Source: Phoronis australis
Lineage: Eukaryota > Phoronida > Phoronidae
Direction of reading: 5' to 3'
Assembly (NCBI GenBank): GCA_002633005.1
Contig: NMRA01000043.1
Span: forward strand, 246,857 to 310,856
DNA length: 64,000 nt
A program made the position numbers and the translations under genes. The notes beneath the pieces were generated by a model that searched no databases, was not told the origin of the DNA, and worked only from the letters and a program-made list of their open reading frames with translations. This document shows, in pieces, positions 34,621 through 45,576 of this stretch (its first letter is position 1; every line of letters starts with the position of its first letter).

Positions 34621-35033
34621 GTAAGCATGATTTAGAATCAAGCTTGTTTCCTACACATGATTAACTGTAAATTACGCGGACATATCAACTCTCATGTTTG
34701 ATATTCTACAAAAGTGTTTTTTCAGTTAAAATTTTGAAGATGTGGCAACAAAACGCTCCGTGAATAAAAAAGGAAAAAATTTTTCACATACCTATCCTCT
34801 GAGCTGTGACGGTAAAAAAGTTTTGAGGGCGATGTAAGTGTAAATTTATTTTCACACAAGGGCTCGTACGTATAATCAAAATAGTAAGGAACTAGTTGAA
34901 CTGTAAGAAATTATATTAATTTAACAATTAGCTTGTCATGTTTTGTAAGAGGTGCCACTAAGAATTTAAATTGTTTTAAATTCATTCACGTTTACATGTT
35001 TAATCTTCTATAAAACCCCCTACTTGGTTTCAG

Positions 35034-35168
35034 ATCATTCTATATGTCAACCACACGAGCCGGAGTGTATCCAATGATACAATTTGAGTCCGATGAAACC
35101 CAAGAATGTTTTCACGGCCAAACGCAAGGCATTCATTCTGCATTAGTTTTTAGTCTGATAACTCCAAG
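35034..35168 (+). CDS. Transposase-like gene, next exon
   Basis: Lies between an acceptor TTTCAG (35028-35033) and donor AAG|GTTAGT (35169). It joins in frame to the exon ending 34620 (split Arg codon) and reads SFYMSTTRAGVYPMIQFESD ETQECFHGQTQ... The 'FYM.T.RA.VYP' block is the expected continuation of the same family. Confidence 0.6.
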
Positions 35169-35590
35169 GTTAGTGTTATGTGATACACGTTAACTGTAAT
35201 TTTTTCTGTAGTCAACTTTTTCTTTTTTCGTCTTCATCTATTCGTTATCATAATGTCGCGTATTATAGTGCTGATAAAGGCACGTAAAGCACCATTGTTT
35301 TAAAAAATATTCAAATCGTGGCATTGTCAAATAAGCAAGGTCTTCATGAGCGCCGGGTCAAAAATACCCTTCAATAAATAAACGTCCAAGCGCTTATGCG
35401 TCCTATTACGGTATTTCCACTACTTTGAAAACAGTGGCAAGTGTAATGCAGCTCACAGGCTAGCGTCGAAAGCTTTAAAGGAGGATTGATTATTCATAAA
35501 ATTTTGAGACCTCATAAGGTCGTAACCCTTTNTTGATTACTCATTAAATTTTGAGACGTCATAAGGTCGTAACCCTTTCATTCTCTTCAG

Positions 35591-35850
35591 TAGACGACGA
35601 TACAAAATCCAAGATTCCTTTTTCCAGGGACCATTACTTTGATTCAGTGCAAAGAGATCGGAAGAAGCATCTTCGGAAAGGAGGGAAAGTGTCGTTGCCA
35701 AGCGAGTCCGCCCATGGTGAGAAAGGAGTGCGACAACACCATTCGTGAGATGACTCGAAGATACCTGCTCATAAACGACTCGGATTTCAAAATTTGTCAG
35801 AAGTTGTGTAGCCAAAAGTATTATGGTGATAAAAGTGGTGGGATTTTGTT
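35591..35850 (+). CDS. Transposase-like gene, C-terminal exon (one in-frame stop)
   Basis: Frame from about 35590: VDDDTKSKIPFSRDHYFDSV, KKHLRKGGKVS, HGEKGVRQHHS, stop (TGA), DDSKIPAHKRLGFQNLS. The block GVR..HR.DDSKI..HKRLG is the usual end of this family. One TGA interrupts it, and the phase does not match the previous exon directly. The nearby single N at 35532, flanked by a 46-bp duplicated contig end, may hide a missing piece. Confidence 0.5.
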
Positions 35851-36841
35851 TAATGGTTTACTAATAACATCCATACCGAGTTGAACAGACTGACTTGCTA
35901 CATCCTTGTGACTTGTATGTGTTTTGTGTTCTTGGTCCCGAGTTCACTGTGCTATTTCAGTTCATGGGACATTGAAAAAGAGCGAGAGGAGTTGTAATAC
36001 ACATACTATATTGTGATTTTCTAAAAACGTAGTGACAATGTTGTCTTTAAGTCATTTCAAGACACACTATAGTAACTACACTGGAAATCAACAATATGAA
36101 AGCAAATTCCGTAATAATAGTAATTGTTTAGTCACACATCATCTCAAAATAGGTCATAAAAATATATAAAATATAGCTCTGGGTAATCAACATTACAAAG
36201 GCATTGAACATTGGAATGCATTGCACTTATTATAAACACTTATTTTCTTTTTAAAATCTTATGGTAATAACAATGGCCAATGGCACTTAGTATGTCATTT
36301 GAACATACCTAAACACTACAAAAATGCACTGGTTCTGTTTAAGATACATAAAATAACACAAATGTAGAAACTTTAGAAAAAGGTTCAAAATATCACATCT
36401 GGCAACTGCCAACCATAAACTCTTTTAATCAGAATAAAAACTTAAACAAATTTCACTACTGGACTTAATGAAGCTTCTGTTTTTTGTGCCTACAGTGGGA
36501 GGCATAATGCTTGTACGATTTGCCGCATTCACAACAGAAAGCAGTGACCTCATGTTGTGACGCAATGTGTCGCTTTAGGCTCACTTTCTCTGTGAAGCAT
36601 TGGTTGCAGGCATGACACTGAATTGTCTTGTCTCCTGAGCACAGTGCTTCATGTTGTGACTTTTTGTACCTATCGAAAAACTTCTTGCCACATGAAACAC
36701 ATGAAAATGCTTTGTAGTTTGCGTGCTGGCTCATGTGATCTTGAAACTNCTTTAGAAAAAGGTTCAAAATATCACATCTGGCAACTGCCAACCATAAACT
36801 CTTTTAATCAGAATAAAAACTTAAAAAAATGTCACTACTGG

Positions 36842-37353
36842 ACTTAATGAAGCTTCTGTTTTCTGTGCCTACAGAGGGAGGCATAATGCTTGTACGATTT
36901 GCCGCATTCACAACAGAAAGCAGTGACCTCATGTTGTGACGCGATGTGTCGCTTTAGGCTCACTTTCTGTGTGAAACATTGGTTGCAGGCATGACACTGA
37001 ATTGTCTTGTCTCCTGAGCACAGTGCTTCATGTTGTGACTTTTTGTACCTACTGAAAAACTTCTTGCCACATGAAACACATGAAAATGCTTTGTAGTTTG
37101 CGTGCTGGCTCATGTGATCTTGAAACTTTTGTTTGTCTCACGAACACTTTCCCACAGTCCGTCACTGGGCAGGTGAACGTCTAAGTTGCAGTCCTGTCAC
37201 AATGCTTTGATGCCATGTGGTCAAGCAGTGTTGATTTTTTACTAAACGAAGCTCCAGAAGTCACACATAGTCCTTTGTCACAAGCACTAGTTCTCCTTTT
37301 TGAAGGTGTAGACGTTAAGAAGCTAAAAGACTCATCTTGTGGCAGAAGTTCAA
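36842..37353 (-). CDS. C2H2 zinc-finger protein of the 11-kb transposon, exon 2
   Basis: Minus strand, after acceptor TTTTAG. Reads VELLPQDESFSFLTSTPSKR, a degenerate finger (CDKGLC ... LLDHMASKH), an in-frame TAG near 37180, FTCPVTDCGKVFVRQTK, a one-base frame change, FQDHMSQH, and then three regular fingers: FSCVSCGKKFFSRYKKSQHE, IQCHACNQCFTQKVSLKRHI and FCCECGKSYKHYASLCRH, ending KLH-TAA. Five fingers in all, so it is a sequence-specific DNA-binding protein by family. A good candidate for the factor that reads the element's terminal motifs (inference). A near-identical 36371-36748 copy is probably an assembly echo, not a second gene. Confidence 0.65.
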
Positions 37354-37539
37354 CTAAAAAATATCAAAAGCATTTCAGTTATGTGTTAGGTTAAATCTCA
37401 CAAAAATCATGAAAAACAGTGAAGTATAATAAACAATCAACCCACCCGGCGCCTATTTCAGGGTACGTATTAAATGTAAAACTGACATAACACCGTAACT
37501 TGAACGAGTATTCAGGCCAATGCATAGAAAAAGAATGTG

Positions 37540-37584
37540 CGTTCACGATCGCCATATGAAAGTAACGATTTCGTTCTCGATCGC
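37540..37584. promoter_or_regulatory. Right subterminal CGTTCNCGATCGC motifs
   Basis: Two inverted-orientation copies at 37540-37552 and 37572-37584, in addition to the two in the terminal repeat (37940-37952, 37961-37973). They mirror the left cluster. Confidence 0.6.
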
Positions 37585-37898
37585 CGTCTCACACAGGGAC
37601 AAGCTTGTATTGGTAAATATCTCGAATTGTTTCACAAAACATAACTTCGAAAGGTGTCCCCTGGGGCAATGAAGCTCTAAACGTCACACTTCTTTACTTT
37701 AGAACTCTGGAACTGCTAATAACAAGTAAAGGCATTTTATCGGAAGGCATTACTTTCTGGGCCCTTTATTTGATAAAATAAGCAAAAGCCAAGCATCATT
37801 TCATATCGGCAACAAAGGTTAAGCTCTTACGCTTTTCTCTGTGTCGCATTCGTGCCAAAGTAGCCACTATTTAAGAAGAAAATGACACTAAGACTCAC

Positions 37899-37923
37899 CG
37901 GGTACATCATCGTCGTCTGCCAT
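37899..37923 (-). CDS. C2H2 zinc-finger protein, first coding exon
   Basis: ATG at 37923 (context CAAAAATGG) encodes MADDDDVP plus one base, then donor CCG|GTGAGT. Spliced to 37353 it restores an open frame (split Val codon: MADDDDVP-VELLPQ). The start codon lies 17 bp inside the right terminal inverted repeat, so the repeat must double as promoter or 5' UTR. Confidence 0.6.
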
Positions 37924-37939
37924 TTTTGCGGCAAAGTGG

Positions 37940-37988
37940 CGTTCTCGACCGCTTTCCGGTCGTTCCCGATCGCGGGTTGGCCGGGGTG
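37940..37988 (-). repeat. Right terminal inverted repeat of the 11-kb transposon
   Basis: Inverted partner of 26875-26923, followed directly by AAAAA. Confidence 0.85.
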
Positions 37989-37993
37989 AAAAA

Positions 37994-38740
37994 TGTCATA
38001 CCGTGGTTGAGATTTTTGACGGTTTCTGCCAGGCACAATCCAGAGTTTATTTTATCTGCCAGTCATAGGGCATTTAGTGACCTGTGACATGTATTGAATA
38101 TCATGTAATTAGTTTTTAGTGGTACCTCGAATGTATGTGCTAACTCATTTTTGGGGGGTCCTTTTTTGGTTTCTGCCGGACCCATTCCAGAGTGCAATTT
38201 GTCTGTCATGGGTCATTTGGTGTTCAGTGCGATAATATTGTTCGCTTAAAATCAATTTTGGCCGGTGCCCGGGCCTCGAAAATCTAGTCTAGCTCAAATT
38301 TTGATGGCATGCCGTGGTTAAGATGTTTGGGGGGTTCCGCCGGGCACAACCCAAAGTGTATTTTGTCTGTAATAGGGGTTTTAGTGATCTGTGACATGTA
38401 TTGAATCACATGGAGTAGGTTTTTAGTGGTACCTCGAATGTATGTGCTAGCTCATTTTTGGGGGGTCCTTTTTAGGTTTCTGCCGGACCCATTCCAGAGT
38501 GCAGTTTGTCTGTCATGGGTCATTCGGTGTTCAGTGCGGTACTATTGTTCGTTTTAAATCAGTTTTGGTTGGTACCTCGAATATCTAGTCTAGCTCATTT
38601 TTGGGTCCTTTTGTAAGGCCCCCAGGGGTCACACCCAGAGTGCAGACAACGGCAGACGTCCATTTCTGTACATACTAAGGTTGACTCTAAATGCTCCCGT
38701 GGTCAGATGTTGGTACCTCGTTCATCTATGCTAAGTGCTC
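37994..38740 (-). repeat. Dimeric satellite, right array (part 2)
   Basis: Continues the array broken at 26869, in inverted orientation to 18850-19840. Shared blocks: GGTTTCTGCCGGACCCATTC, GGTCATT.GGTGTTCAGTGC and GGTACCTCGAATGTATGTGC. About two and a half dimers. Confidence 0.85.
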
Positions 38741-38928
38741 TGGGCTGCCGGTTTATTATTTCGAAGTCCTGAAGTCATCTCCAACTTAACCACAAACGGT
38801 GGAAGGTGTATGGCCACTTTAGATATAAAACCTTCTCCAAAGTTATATTGCATAAAACTCATTTTTATAGTCTGGTGTGAAATTTAATCGCAAAAGAACC
38901 TTTTATATGGAATCTGTGTGTGAACAGT
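38741..38928. other. Short non-coding spacer
   Basis: No feature recognised between the satellite array and the poly-G repeat. Confidence 0.5.
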
Positions 38929-39235
38929 GGCGGATCTAGTATACCATAAGGGGGGCCAACATGTCGCCTCGGGGAATTGGCCCGAAAGTTGCGGTGCGGG
39001 GGCTGGGTATGGGTATGTGAATCTTCTGTGCGGAAAATCTATCGGTGGATTAAAAAAAAAAAACCGGAACGCGATCTGGAGTCCGTGCCGCCCTTTCTCC
39101 GCTGCCGGTCCTAATTACTGATTCAACTCAATATTTTCTCACGCTTCACGCTGTTGTTGTTTCATTTTGCTTGCGCCAGCCAAGAAGGGGGGGGGGGGCG
39201 GGCCCCGTGCCCTCCCCCCTAAATCCGCCTATGGT
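38929..39235. mobile_element. Short poly-G/poly-C-ended dispersed element, complete copy
   Basis: Left end AGTGGCGGATCTAGTATACC and a G run, right end a C run then TAAATCCGCCTATGG. The ends are imperfect inverted repeats. The same terminal sequences recur at 17368, 48385-48396 and 63971-64000. No coding capacity. Confidence 0.65.
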
Positions 39236-42200
39236 GAAGAAGTCATCACATGAGCGACACGTTCTCATATTGACTGAACTTGTGTTCTTGTGCTCACCCT
39301 TCGCCACCCAATTTTGTCCCACCTCTGCGCTGAGTTCATGTGCTCTGAATTACAAATAATAAAGATTATGTGTCCTTTCGCCCGCTTCCAATGACTGTGT
39401 TTCTATATTGTGTAAGATTTCAATTAAAATATCGCTGAATACTGATTAGTTGCCAATTTCAGTGAAGTAAACATGTGAACACGGCCACGTCAACTTTCTT
39501 GAGCAAATAAACCTTCACGTCAGTACGTAAGCTTGCCAATTTTGTCTGTAAGAAGGACACATGAATGCAACATGTAAGCTTACAAGGGCTTTGTACGTAG
39601 GACATGGATTGAAAAATGTCATTACGTCATCATAGATGGAATTTGCTGTAATGATGGCGCGATTTGCTTGGCACTGACACCACGCACCTTAAAAACATCC
39701 CAGCCGAGCCGAAATTTCCTGTTAGACTGTGCGTCATGACACTACCAGGTAATATGATATCTAACCGTAAATTATCATGACTGTTTTATGCGTTACAACC
39801 ACGTGACGTGCAAATGCACAATTTGAAGTGGCTTGTCATTTCCGGGGGAAGACCAAAAATCGTCAACTTCCTGAGATGAAATGTAACACTGAACGCAGAA
39901 CTAAATGACAAACTTCACATGGTACCTGGTGACGATGTGTAAAATCTTGAACTACTGACTGTTTTCTTTGAAAAACTCAACTGAAATTCCCCGCGGAACG
40001 CAATAACAAATAGTCGAGATAACCTACATTTCAAAAGATGCCAAGTCGATGACGAGGTCCTTAGTTTTATAGTTGTTCAGTATAACTTGAGTAAAATATG
40101 GCCAGACCTATAATAGGTTTTATTTTAAAATTGCGAAATCAATCACTTGTGTTGGCACTACACAAACTGTCAAACTAATCCAAGAGTTCACTTCCCAAAC
40201 CTTCGCCGATTTTGTTTGCTTTTATAAATTTTGTTAACAATGTGAAAAACAGCTTGCGTTCGGCCCATTACCAAAGATACTATATAAAGTAACTATAAAA
40301 TCTTTGTCATTACTAATCTTTCCAAAATCGTACTACCCATATGAATTTCCCACACATAACGAGTGTCCGAATAAATAACAAAAACGGTTGCTGCACCACT
40401 TTAGATATCGTCATGAGTATTTGGTAAAATATTTACAGTCTTCCTCGAGCAATAAATTTCATTTTATTGCGTGGTTACTACGCGCCGTGTTTTGTCTTAG
40501 CTTTATATAAGTGTGGTGTTCTGTTTTATTCACACCAGGCTATCACCAGAAAGTTTTAACTTATCGTTTACCGTTTGGAAGAATTTCACAGTTGAACGGC
40601 GAAAAACATGTGGTGTAAAATGGTCATATGCTTTGGTAAGACTCTAAGGCGATGTTGTAAAATTTCGGAAATGCGGTCTCGGAACCCACCGCACAAATTT
40701 TCATTGGTATTAAAAGATCCGATAATGTGTTTGTTGTTTTGGTAGCATACTTTGTACATTGTTCACGGTAATTTATGATGCTCTGTTCTTCAACGTTTGA
40801 TTCGCGGTTCATTGTTATTTGTAGTGACTTGTAGTGATCTTAGGCTATTTATTGACTAACCACGCCGAGCAGGCCCGTAGCCAGGGAGTTCGATCGCGCC
40901 TCCACGCCCCCCCCCCCCCCCCCCNCCCCCCCCGCGGACAGTCCAGCCCCAGCCTATCCGTTAAAGATGGGACACAGGTGGACAACAACAACAAAATTTT
41001 GGCAGCTACCGTTACTTAAAGTTCACTCTCGATTTTTATCAAAGCCAAAAATCTTCTTACTAATGATACTTAAATAGCATAAGAAAGGACAATCTCCTGT
41101 GTTTTCAAAAGTTCACAAATACGCCGTAGATTTTGGGAACTTGGTTGAGTTCCTATTTGGGACTGTTTCGTGCAACCGGACACTGAACTCCGACAGTTCA
41201 TTACTCTAATTGTCTGCTAATGAGTCGGAACTGACATGAATAAAGTATCCCCCATCTGTGTAACTGTTTAAAGGATGTGCAAGAGTTGAATAGTTTCTAA
41301 AACATTGATTACACTGTTTACATATGAGCTCAGTTCCAATCACCGCCGATCGTGATTCTTAAATCGAACTAACGACTCATTCTGAAGCAGGAACAGCATC
41401 TGGGGCACGGGTCCGGGCTGCGGCGATCGATCAACGGCGGTTTTAAATTTGTAAGACTGAATGGGAATCTTTGACTTCGAGATGACTGGCAGGGACAGGG
41501 CAGCCTACTAACTGCATTTAGTTTCGACCATGCCATACGTATGGTTCCAGTGGGTGAGGTTCAGGTGCAGTGGCCCTAAACTTTTCATTCGCGCTATGAA
41601 ATTATGTGATCTTGACATGGATTTGATGAATGTATGGTGTTTGATAATTCATGAATATCCTACTTCATATTTTTCATGGCTTGGAGTTTTCCTCTTTTAA
41701 GAGGATTTCCTCTTTTTTGGATTCAATTTCCTCTCATATGATCTCCAATTTCCTCTTTTTTCATCTCTTTATGAATATTTTGACTTTATTCATGCAAAAA
41801 ACGTTTCTTGCAGGTAAATTTGACAGCACATAAAGTATTTCTATCTCATATGTCTATTCATTTGTAGAAAATTACATCACCTGGAAAATTTTCCTATTTT
41901 CGTCACGGGTCATTCTAAGCCCTGATTCTTTTAAAAACGAAAGTACATACTAAGTTTTACAGTTTTCGTAAGACATGCGAGCAATTTCGCGTGTGTATGC
42001 AATTTAAGCAAAGCGCTTGAGCACCCGACATGGGCGGTGCAGCAATGAAAACAGTGGGGGCCTCTAGCCCCCCCCCCAGGTCCTAGTTATGGTGCGCCAC
42101 CTATGCCCGAGCGGTTTAGGTACATGACTCAGTGCATCTGATAACCGAAGCATCGTTTATTTTTGCATGTAAAAGTATAAAAATCACACTAGAGCCCGAA

Positions 42201-42541
42201 ATAATTTTGAAGTTGTGAACCTTAGGCCGTAATAAACCTTCGAAGAAGTAAACATTCGGAATAGTGAACCTTCGGAGTGAAAGTTTGGAATAGTCGACCT
42301 TCGGAGTAGTGGGCTGTCCAGTGATGTAAGCAACTTAAGTAACATTCAAAGGCCTTACTGAAAACTCCTCAGTGTCGACGTTTTCAAAATATCAAAGGTC
42401 TACCGTTCTAGAAATTCGAACCAATTAAGCTCCGGGCTTGTTGAGTAAACCTGCACTCAAACGACTGATTGGAACAACCTGCCTGATATACAGAGTGAGC
42501 GCTTGAAATCAGTGATTGTAAGTCGTTAATATTTATTTCAG
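39236..42541. other. Non-coding interval upstream of the first recognised Kazal exon
   Basis: Contains an AGGCCCGTAGCCAGGG repeat end running into poly-C with one N (40866-40933); a half-copy of the MITE at 45577 (about 40985-41195, ending GGACTGTTTCGTGCAACCGG); a run of AATTTCCTCTTTT motifs (41690-41765); and a degenerate 20-bp tandem of CTTCGGAATAGTGAACCTTC type (42215-42310). The signal-peptide exon of the Kazal gene should lie here or upstream but I could not identify it. Confidence 0.4.
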
Positions 42542-42640
42542 TTATCCTCTACCAGGTGGCAGCCAGGTCTGCAGAAGACTGCAATCGAGCTTGCCAGATG
42601 ATTCTGCGTCCAGTTTGCGGAAGTGACGGTGTAACATATC
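42542..42640 (+). CDS. Multi-Kazal protease inhibitor, exon (half Kazal 1)
   Basis: From acceptor TTTCAG to donor ATC|GTACGT, phase 1 at both ends. Encodes ILYQVAARSAEDCNRACQMI, then LRPVCGSDGVTY. The Cys spacing and VCGSDGVTY are the first half of a Kazal domain, whose reactive-site loop precedes the PVCG motif. The hydrophobic N-terminal residues could be the end of a signal peptide started in an upstream exon that I could not find. Gene layout: each intron splits a Kazal domain after the TY, so exons can be added or lost without breaking frame. Confidence 0.75.
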
Positions 42641-44412
42641 GTACGTCCATTTTGCATTGGCTTCGATTTGATAAAAGCATTGACAATTACTGGAACACTT
42701 TATTGAACAAATAGCAATAGAAAGATATTTTTTCGGCAGTAACATAGCTGCGCTTAGCAGTCTGAGACCTAACACTGAGGGATCTAGGATGTCACCATAG
42801 AGGCGACAACCTTTGATGTGCTCCTGTCGGTAACTTTTTTGGCTTCTTCAACCCTATACTTCTTGAACTAGATTTGTAGTGTAATTTTCAACGTTTTGTG
42901 CCCGTTTCAGCGGATATGGAGATTATTTATTAATCTGGATTAGATCATAGCCAGTCGTGATAGTATTGTGAGGTAAAGAGTCGGTTTGATCAGCAAGGGT
43001 AGCACATCCAATTTTTTTCCGTATATGCGCGTATGTGGCTACATTCGAAGCTGTGCAGTGCTGTAGTTGGGCGTAGGCGCACGTAAGCGCAGCCAACCAC
43101 CTTTTGGCATTTAAACTTAACACCTACGCACTATAAGTTACGTTACTGTAACAGTACTAATTCAGTGGAATTTCAAAATTCCGTGCTCAAGGTGATACCG
43201 TGGGCATTGAGCGCCTACTTACCTCTAATTTTACCACTACAGCACTGAAGCTGTGCCTATATTGAGAATTACGCACACCCGCCTGAACATGAAGCATTTG
43301 ATTAAAATCATGCTTGGAGTAAGTTCCGCATTTATGGGCGCATCCCATTTGTTTGTTTCAGCCTCTTGGTATACGCCTGTACAAAAGACACCTGCTTGCA
43401 CTTACATGCATAAGCAAAACTTAGGCACATGTTCCTGTAAGCGAAACACTCGAGTGAACAATTTTCTTAGAACAAAATTATTTCGGGTATAAGCGTGTGG
43501 GCAAAAACACGCGCACAGTGACAACCACAACAATTGCGGCCGGTATAATCTATACGAAGGAATAACAGCTTTGACCAGCTAACGTTATTAAAGTTGACAA
43601 CTGCCGACCTTCACGATATGGGTCCTTTACGGCTGCTTTACATGTCACCGTTATCTTCTGCTATCATGGCGCATAACTTAACCATAAAGATAAAGAATCA
43701 TCAAATGTGATTCCAGATTTTTAAATTTGACAGTGCTTCGTACTTCATACCTGGACACCTGGCAATGTTTTTAGAGACTTAGCGAAGTGCAACTATACTA
43801 TCGTGGAACACCCTGTTACTCATGATTGTCTCCTAATTACAGTATAACGCGTATTTAGACCTCCACTCCTGACGTTAAGCTGCACTCATATCCTGAGTTA
43901 GGCGCACGCGAAAAACACTTGAGCGAACCAAGGGGCAAGTTTTTTAGAATAGCGAGTTAGTAAAGCTTGTCTTCCTCGTTACAAAACGGTAGATGTTGAC
44001 GTGTTTTCAATTTCGCGTTAACTATTTTTAAGTTTAAAGTCCCATTTCATCACAGAAATGGCTGATCTTCTCAGACTTTCCGATACGGCACTATTAGCAA
44101 TAGTTTTTATGAGACCCGATTAGTGTCAGATTTCTACTTTAAAAAATATATACTTTTACGGTGTTAATAGTTTTAGAGTTTTGGATAAATGCACGGACTT
44201 GTCTTACATAACTTAAAAAATAAAACTAGGCCTGCTATGAATAGACAAAAGGCACCCGTATGCGACTATGTGCTGAACACAGAAGTATTTTTTGAAAAAG
44301 GCATTGTTTCTGATATAGAGGCATGTGACTAAATACGCGCAAATATAAATACAGGTTATTTCTGAATCCTGCTCCACAAGTAATCAAAAAGTAAAAAATT
44401 GTGACGTTTTAG

Positions 44413-44580
44413 CTAACCAGTGTCATTTGGACGTTGCCATATGCCAAGACGATCTTGAGGGAAGAAAACTGTGGAAGGAAGCCGATGGTGCTTGCAAGGT
44501 TAATAAAGAGACTATCGTCTGCAAGAGCAAATGTCCTAAAATTTACCTTCCAGTTTGCGGCTCCGATGGTAAAACTTACG
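44413..44580 (+). CDS. Multi-Kazal protease inhibitor, exon (end Kazal 1, start Kazal 2)
   Basis: Acceptor TTTTAG, donor ACG|GTAAGT, phase 1-1, 168 bp. Joined to the previous exon it gives GVTY-PNQCHLDVAICQDDLE then DGACK, completing Kazal 1. It then encodes CKSKCPKIYLPVCGSDGKTY, the first half of Kazal 2. All six cysteines of the domain are accounted for. Confidence 0.85.
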
Positions 44581-44944
44581 GTAAGTCAATGGGAATACTT
44601 TGCATACATATTTTTCCTTTTAATGCTTTTAAGCATTTTAAAAAATGAATGCTTTCTTATGCGCCCACGTGGCTGAGTATTGTCACCCTCTCTGTTAAAG
44701 CATCTCGCACGCCCTCTGTCGCCCTCCCTATTATTTCCCTCAGGGCTAATTTGCATGAAAGTAAGCAGTTGCCAATTTTCATAAAGAGCAAGATACCAAT
44801 ACTCAATGCAGTGTTCTCTAGCGGCAAATTCATTTTGTCCCTGCCTTTACTACTTCCGTGTACCATGTATTATTTTTTTGGTTCTTGTTTATGTAAACGT
44901 TAGGCCATCTGTAATTAGTGTACTACAACTTTAATTTCTACCAG

Positions 44945-45127
44945 CCAATGACTGCGTCCTTGAGGAGGCCGTATGCGAGGCAGATCTGAAAGGGTTCAAA
45001 CTGAGCAAAGACTATGACGGCCCATGTAAAGGCGAAGTGCAGGCGACAAAACGGGAGCAGACTAGTTGTAAGAAGCCATGTCCCAGACATTACCTACCCG
45101 TGTGCGGCACCGACGGAGTGGAATACG
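44945..45127 (+). CDS. Multi-Kazal protease inhibitor, exon (end Kazal 2, start Kazal 3)
   Basis: Acceptor CTACCAG, donor ACG|GTGAGT, 183 bp, phase 1-1. Reads ANDCVLEEAVCEADLKGFKL, DYDGPCKGE, then CKKPCPRHYLPVCGTDGVEY. Completes Kazal 2 and opens Kazal 3. Confidence 0.85.
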
Positions 45128-45576
45128 GTGAGTACAGTTTCTCTTGAGGCTACATACAGGTTTATTTCGAAAATCTTTGTGCCGTTTAACATCGACACAT
45201 ATTATTGTCGACCGGACGGACAGAATGTATCGGGTGCTACAACGTGCAGCGAATATCCACAAATTTTTAATTGCTCCCAACACCTGTCATGAATGGTAGT
45301 CTGTCTATCAAGTTTTTAGCACATAGGCGGATCCGTCCTAGCAAATAATTAAAGAGAGCCCTCGCAAAACGAATTTGTAGGAAGTTGAACAGAAATTAAG
45401 AATCGGAAGACGGTTCAAGATAGTGATAATAACATTGGATGACTTGGGATACTGTGATACGTGCTTTATTCCTTTCCACTTTTGATGGTCCTCCTTTTCT
45501 CGCACTCCGACGCCCTATCACATCCATCTCATACTATACCAGGATAGACTTCAGTCAAAGTTTGAAATTGCCCATA

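Larger units (their letters stand above)
26875..37988. mobile_element. 11.1-kb DNA transposon with YqaJ nuclease, transposase and C2H2 genes
   Basis: Ends are CACCCCGGCCAACCCGCGAT... at 26875 and the inverted copy finishing ...GGCCGGGGTG at 37988. The terminal repeat is 49 bp with three mismatches. Five A residues flank each side (26870-26874; 37989-37993) inside a satellite array that continues across the insertion, so the boundaries are well fixed. Subterminal copies of GCGATCGRGAACG occur at both ends. The plus strand carries a zinc-finger/YqaJ gene (from 28202) and transposase-like exons (32808-35850); the minus strand carries a two-exon C2H2 gene (37923-36842). A 752-base gap (30021-30772) and several unmerged contig joins lie inside. 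Stops and frame changes mean this copy may be inactive, or that the draft sequence has errors. I do not recognise a named superfamily for this combination. Confidence 0.75.

Noticed and set aside
36371-36791. Second C2H2 zinc-finger gene on the minus strand
   Set aside because: Near-identical to 36750-37127 and separated from it by a single N; most likely an unmerged contig end.
22480-37923. Common origin of the two genes starting MADD(V/D)D
   Set aside because: The shared start (MADDVDGP and MADDDDVP) is too short; a Kozak-compatible ATGGC(A/G)GACGA can recur by chance.
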